Shown piece by piece: positions 60,001 to 64,000 of a stretch of DNA of 64,000 bases; the first letter of the stretch is position 1, and every line of letters starts with the position of its first letter. The position numbers and the translations under genes are program-made. This stretch comes from Diospyros lotus (lineage: Eukaryota > Streptophyta > Magnoliopsida > Ericales > Ebenaceae). The stretch is taken from NCBI RefSeq assembly GCF_014633365.1, contig NC_068349.1, forward strand, positions 35,664,753-35,728,752, written 5' to 3'. The notes under the pieces were generated by a model that was given only the letters and a program-made list of their open reading frames with translations, did no database searches and was not told where the DNA came from.

Positions 60001-60117
60001 ACTCTCTTCATTCTCTTTTCTCTCTTTCTCTCTTCTCTCTGTTCTTGTTCTGTTCTTGCACCTTCCTAATTCACATCGGAATTAGGAGAGCAAACTAATC
60101 ACAGTCAGACCGTGACA
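57023..60117 (+). mobile_element. Gypsy 2, internally deleted LTR retrotransposon in Copia E
   Basis: LTRs 57023-57470 and 59676-60117 (TGTCATGAGAAG...CCGTGACA), very similar. Flanks GGAAC and AGAAC are a target duplication with one mismatch. A primer site (TTTGGTATCAGC) follows the left LTR and TTAAGGGGGGAAAA precedes the right LTR. Only 2.2 kb lies between the LTRs: gag, protease and the first half of reverse transcriptase are deleted. Confidence 0.9.
57484..59640 (+). pseudogene. Gypsy 2 partial pol
   Basis: Starts within reverse transcriptase, downstream of the catalytic box (KKSKCAFDQGQVEYLGHIIS), then RNase H (about 57750-58170), the H2C2 finger and integrase (about 58400-58920; SMDFIEGLSKSEG, IISDRDKIF) and a chromodomain-like tail to about 59640. 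Stops and frameshifts occur near 57883, 57925, 58741 and 58925. The integrase motif reads DGQTKR, with Lys where the catalytic Glu is expected. Confidence 0.85.
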
Positions 60118-60790
60118 AGAACTCTGCTTGAAAATCTTGACAGAAGTCTAATTCTTGCCACATTATATTAATTCAGCAACGTATTGAGCAAGAGTCAACT
60201 CACCTTGCTTTGGTCTCGTGAACCTTTTTTCGAAGCTCATATACTTGAGCATCTTTGCCTGTTTGAGAGTAAGTTTAAAAAACAACATTCCAAATCTATC
60301 TGCAATATCCAAGAGTGTACCCACAAGCTATAAGTGGCTGGATTGAATTGATAAGCCAAGACATGATCAAGGAATTCTCAGCTTCACACTTATTATTGAT
60401 GACTAGAATCATTAGTCAGTTTCTTTTTTTCTCCTCTTAGGTAGTCATATAGCCCACAAGCTTTAATGAACAGCATGCACTATCCTAACCAAGGAAGATA
60501 ATTGTTACTGTCATCTTATTTTATATAGGACTTATCTGAAGTGAGGGGCTATCATTCAGGAGCCCGGGACTGTTCCTACTACTTCCTTCTATCGCTTGCA
60601 AAGCATCACTGACCTCTGATGTGTCCATGGAGGAGAGTATATACCAACTCTGCAAGAATCTGAATTCAAGAAAGTGGTTGTGCACAAGAGAGTCTGGTTC
60701 CAACAAAAAAACAATCCTCAAGCAAGAAGAATATACCTGATTTAGCATGAACAGGCCAAAAAACAGTGACATACCATGACTGTCACGCAC
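60118..60790 (-). mobile_element. Copia E, right part (gag 5' end)
   Basis: Resumes the minus-strand Copia after Gypsy 2. Degenerate gag leads to a readable start MDTSEVSDALQAIEG (about 60635-60590). The outer end and matching 5' LTR could not be fixed; TGACTGTCACGC near 60777, after a weak primer-like TGGTATGTCA in complement, is a candidate. Confidence 0.55.
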
Positions 60791-60979
60791 TAACAGAGAT
60801 GAAGCTGCAGTGCAATAAGGTTTTATTCAAATCAATTGAAAGAAACAACCATCCAGTGCCAATGGAACTTTCTCAAACCAAGGACCAAAATCTTATCATT
60901 TCTATAAAGTCTGTTGAAAGGAGATGAGGAAGAATGAATGGCACAAGAGTGCAGATTAAGATAACAGAGAAATCCAAAC

Positions 60980-61326
60980 TAAAAGATAAGAAAGAATAAG
61001 GATAATTCAGTCTCGAATTATCCAGATTCTTGCTAATCTAAATTTGTAAATTAGATAGCTAAAGTGTTGTAATCTACTCCTATAAAATAGGAGAATAATT
61101 AGGAGATTTTTTTAGCAAGTTTTTTAGGAGATTTTTGTATATAAGTTTCACATATCAATGAATCATTCACGATGGAGTGTTTTCATAATTCTTCTCCCTA
61201 ATTCTTTCATGGTATCAGAGCCACATTCTTGTGGCACCCAATAGCTTGTGTTCTATTTCATATAGGACTCCTAAGCTCACGGTATGGCTAAGAATCCATC
61301 AGCTAGCGAGACTTCCACCTCTAATC
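60980..61326 (+). mobile_element. Copia F fragment (LTR end, primer site, gag start)
   Basis: Plus-strand LTR-like sequence ending TTCTTTCA is followed by a perfect primer site TGGTATCAGAGCC at 61210-61222 and a gag-like start MAKNPSASETSTSNL at 61284-61326. It is cut at 61327 by Gypsy 3. The left limit is uncertain. Confidence 0.6.
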
Positions 61327-64000
61327 TGTTGGGATTCCAACGAATTGTTCTGAAATTCTATTGATCTACTCAAATCCGATTGGAAAAATTACACAGCTCA
61401 AGAAGGAAAAACAGAAAAAAAACAAGAACACCCAGGGCATTCGAGAGGCCCCAAAATCCTTCTACAAAATTCCACCCCTCTCTCTCACTCTCTTTCTCTT
61501 ATTTATACCCCATCCTACTCGGCATAACTGTCTCTGGCAGCACATGCTAGTTTGTTACACACAAACCAGCTATTTCCTTTACTACCCTCCACCCCAGCTT
61601 GCTGTTATGCAAGTCCCCCTCACTTTACCCCCCCCCCCTTGCCTCTGCCCCTTGGGCCGCCTCTAGTAGGTCCAATGGATCGGGGGCCTATCATTATCTC
61701 CCTCCCTCACTTTCACCTTGTCCTCAAGGTGGAAATCTGGAAACTGTTGCTGAATGAGGTCAAACAGTTCCCATATTGCTTCTAAAGGGGGCAGTCCCTT
61801 CCATTGAATTAAAACATCCCTACCTTGTAGATTACTTCTTGTTCCAGATCGAACCCCCAGAACTGCCTCGGGCTCCACCAACAACTCTAGATCTACACTC
61901 AGCTGGCTGGAAACTTCCACACTAACCCTCAACACCCCTCTTGCCTCACGTAATTGGGACACGTGGAAGACGGGGTGGATGTTGCAATGGGCGGGCAGTG
62001 TCAATTTGTAAGCAATCGGTCCTACCTCCTTCTCAACTTCAAAAGGACCATAAAATCTAGGGGCTAATTTCTAATTGGAGCGACCAGCCAGCGATTTCCT
62101 GACGATATGGCCTCAATTTCAAGTAAACAAAGTCCCCCACCTTGAATTTTACCTCTCTTCTCTTCCTGTCAGCTCTTCTCTTCATTATAGATTGAGCCCT
62201 TAGCAATTGTGTCCTCAAGTCATCCAAAATCTTATCCCATTCAGCCAGTTGCCGTTCCACCATTGATACGGGCGTGGTACCTCTTTCAAACCTCACCAAG
62301 GCTAGAGGTTCTCTCCCATACACCACTTGAAACAGGGTCTTCCTTGAAGCTGTATGGTAGGATGTGTTATACCATAGTTCATCCCAAGGCAGCCACATGG
62401 ACCATGATTTCAATTGTGAGGAAGCAAAATAGCGCAAGTATGTTTCCAAAGTCCAATTCAGTACCTCTGTTTGCCCATCGGTTTGTGGGTGATAGGCAGT
62501 GCTTCGATTTAGTTTCGTACCTTGGAGGCGGAACAATTCCTCCCAAAATCTGTTCATGAAAATTTTGTCCCTATCCGATACAATGGACCTTGGGAGGCCA
62601 TGTAACCTTACGATTTCCTTAACAAAATTTCCAGCCACTTCCCCTGTAGTAGAGGGATGTTTCAGTCTGATAAAGTGCCCATATTTACTTAGTCGGTCTA
62701 CTACAACCAATATTGAATCCATTTTGCCCGACCTTGGTAACCCCTCAATGAAATCCATAGCAATATCTTCCCAAACTTGATTAGGGATAGGAAGAGGCTG
62801 CAGTAATCCTCCAGGTGTCAAAGCTGAATATTTGTTCTATTGGTAAACGGAGCAGCTACTCACATACTTATGGATGTCCTTCTTCATCCCTTGCCAATAG
62901 ACACTAGCCGTCACTCGCTTGAAAGTCTTCAAGAACCCCGAATGACCCCCGAGACTGCCATCATGTCCCTCATGTAGAATCAAAGAAATGAGAGAGGACC
63001 CTTTCAGTAAATATAACCTTCCTTTGTATAGCAGTTGGCTGCCCACCCACTGAAAATTGGGTTGGAATCAGGATCAATTTGCAGATCCTTGATAATTCGC
63101 TGCACCCTGTCATCTGCTTCCACTTCTTGGGCCAATTGATCCAGTTGAACCACTTTGGGTACTGTCAAAGCCATTAAGGTTGCTGTATGGTTGATGCTTG
63201 ATAACCCATCGATTGCCTTATTCTCCAATCCCGGCCTATAATGTATCTCAAATTGAAATCCTATTAGTTTTACCATCCATCTCTGATACTCGGGGCTCAC
63301 CAACCGCTGTTTCATCAAGTATTTGAGGCTCTTTTGATCAGTCTAAACCTCAAACTTCCTCCCTAAAAGATAATGTCTCCATTTTTGCACCGCAAATACT
63401 ATGGCCATCAATTCCCGCTCATAAACTGATTTCGTCCTTCCTAATTGGTCGGTGACCCTGCATTAAAACAGCCCCCATGCCTTCCCCCGAGGCATCCGCC
63501 TCGACCACAAAAGGTTTTCCAAAATCTAGCAAGGCTAGAACGGGCAGGGAAATCATCTTCGCCTTAAGCTGTTGGAAGACTTGCTCATCTGCCCCATCCC
63601 AATAAAAATTATTCTTCCTTAATCGTTCAGTTACGGGTCTTGCCATCTTGTCGTAATCTTTCATGAAGCGATGATAATATCCCGTGAGCCCCAAGAATCC
63701 TCTCAATTCCTTCATTGTTGTAGGAGTAGGCCACTCTACCATCGCTTGCACCTTAGCGTGATTAGTTGACACACCTTGTTGGGAAATGATGTGGCCTAAA
63801 TATTCAACCTCCGGCTGCCCTAACAAGCACTTTTTCCTATTAGCAAGAAGCTGATTTTCTGCCAACACTTTTAAAACACAACGTAAGTGCTTTGTGTGTT
63901 GCTCTAAACTCCTACTATAAACCAATATATCATAAAAAAAAAACAATACAAATCGCCTTAAATACTCCCTGAAAATATCATTCATCAGCTATTGAAAAGT
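61327..64000 (-). mobile_element. Gypsy 3, chromodomain Gypsy element running off the window
   Basis: The 3' LTR (in element sense) is 61327-61693, TGTTGGGATTCC...CCTATCA on the plus strand; the complement of 61694-61712 is a purine tract GTGAGGGAGGGAGATAA. Pol domains continue on the minus strand to the right edge. The other LTR and the right target duplication lie outside. Confidence 0.88.
61663..63985 (-). pseudogene. Gypsy 3 pol (RT, RNase H, integrase, chromodomain)
   Basis: Right to left: reverse transcriptase (from 63985; VEYLGHIISQQGVST, LRGFLGLTGYY), RNase H (about 63500-63010; FEIHYRPGLEN), H2C2 finger (about 62960-62830), integrase (62821-62057; MDFIEGLPRSG, IVSDRDKIF, DGQTEVLN, so all three catalytic acids are readable) and chromodomain (about 61860-61720; VLIQWKGLPPLEAIWE). 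Frame breaks occur near 63345, 63010, 62838 and 62080. The RT active box reads FFYD where FFDD is expected. Closest to intact of the three Gypsy copies, but not functional as seen. Confidence 0.87.

Overview
This is nuclear DNA of a eudicot plant. The evidence is plant-type split genes with GT-AG introns, three recognisable plant proteins, tRNA-iMet-primed Copia and Gypsy retrotransposons, plant hAT transposons and an Au-like SINE. The large TE-filled introns would suit a woody dicot such as grape, but the species cannot be fixed from the window alone.

Layout. (1) 1-3966, minus strand: the 5' three exons of a DHHC-type protein S-acyltransferase; the rest lies off the left edge. An Au-type SINE sits in its first intron. 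(2) 3967-8454: AT-rich intergenic DNA with a decayed hAT-type element (6453-7165) and a foldback element (7521-7890). (3) 8495-10915, plus strand: a complete four-exon, 328-residue NADPH-dependent reductase of the vestitone reductase / dihydroflavonol reductase-like family. (4) 12616 to beyond 64000, plus strand: a Sec1/Munc18 gene (KEULE/SEC1A-like). Fifteen exons encoding 454 residues join in one open frame; about 200 C-terminal residues would lie past the right edge.

The Sec1 gene is stretched by transposons in introns 1 (14 kb), 2 (20 kb) and 15 (over 9.6 kb). Intron 1 holds an old minus-strand Copia (copia A), a Gypsy element (15410-20810, target duplication GTTAG) and Copia B (21023-26141, GTTTA), whose reverse-transcriptase region is replaced by low-complexity DNA. 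Intron 2 holds a 15.3-kb Copia C (28117-43451, ATAAC). Copia C has itself been hit by a 2.36-kb probable solo LTR (32111-34473, CACTT) and by a hAT element (34966-43076, GTCATAAG). That hAT contains a second, Ac-like hAT (39028-42440, GTTCTATG) and Copia-related debris. Intron 8 holds a small solo LTR and a SINE-like unit. Intron 15 holds Copia E split by an internally deleted Gypsy (57023-60117), then a Copia piece cut by a minus-strand Gypsy that runs off the window.

No CRISPR array, bacterial-type operon or clearly new gene system was found. The remarkable content is the nested insertion record, the non-canonical GC splice donor of the 20-kb intron 2, and several unusual repeat structures. 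All TE reading frames are broken or partial. Most readable stops are explainable as C-to-T or G-to-A changes. Boundaries were set by eye from target duplications, TG...CA ends, primer-binding sites and polypurine tracts; no alignment was run.
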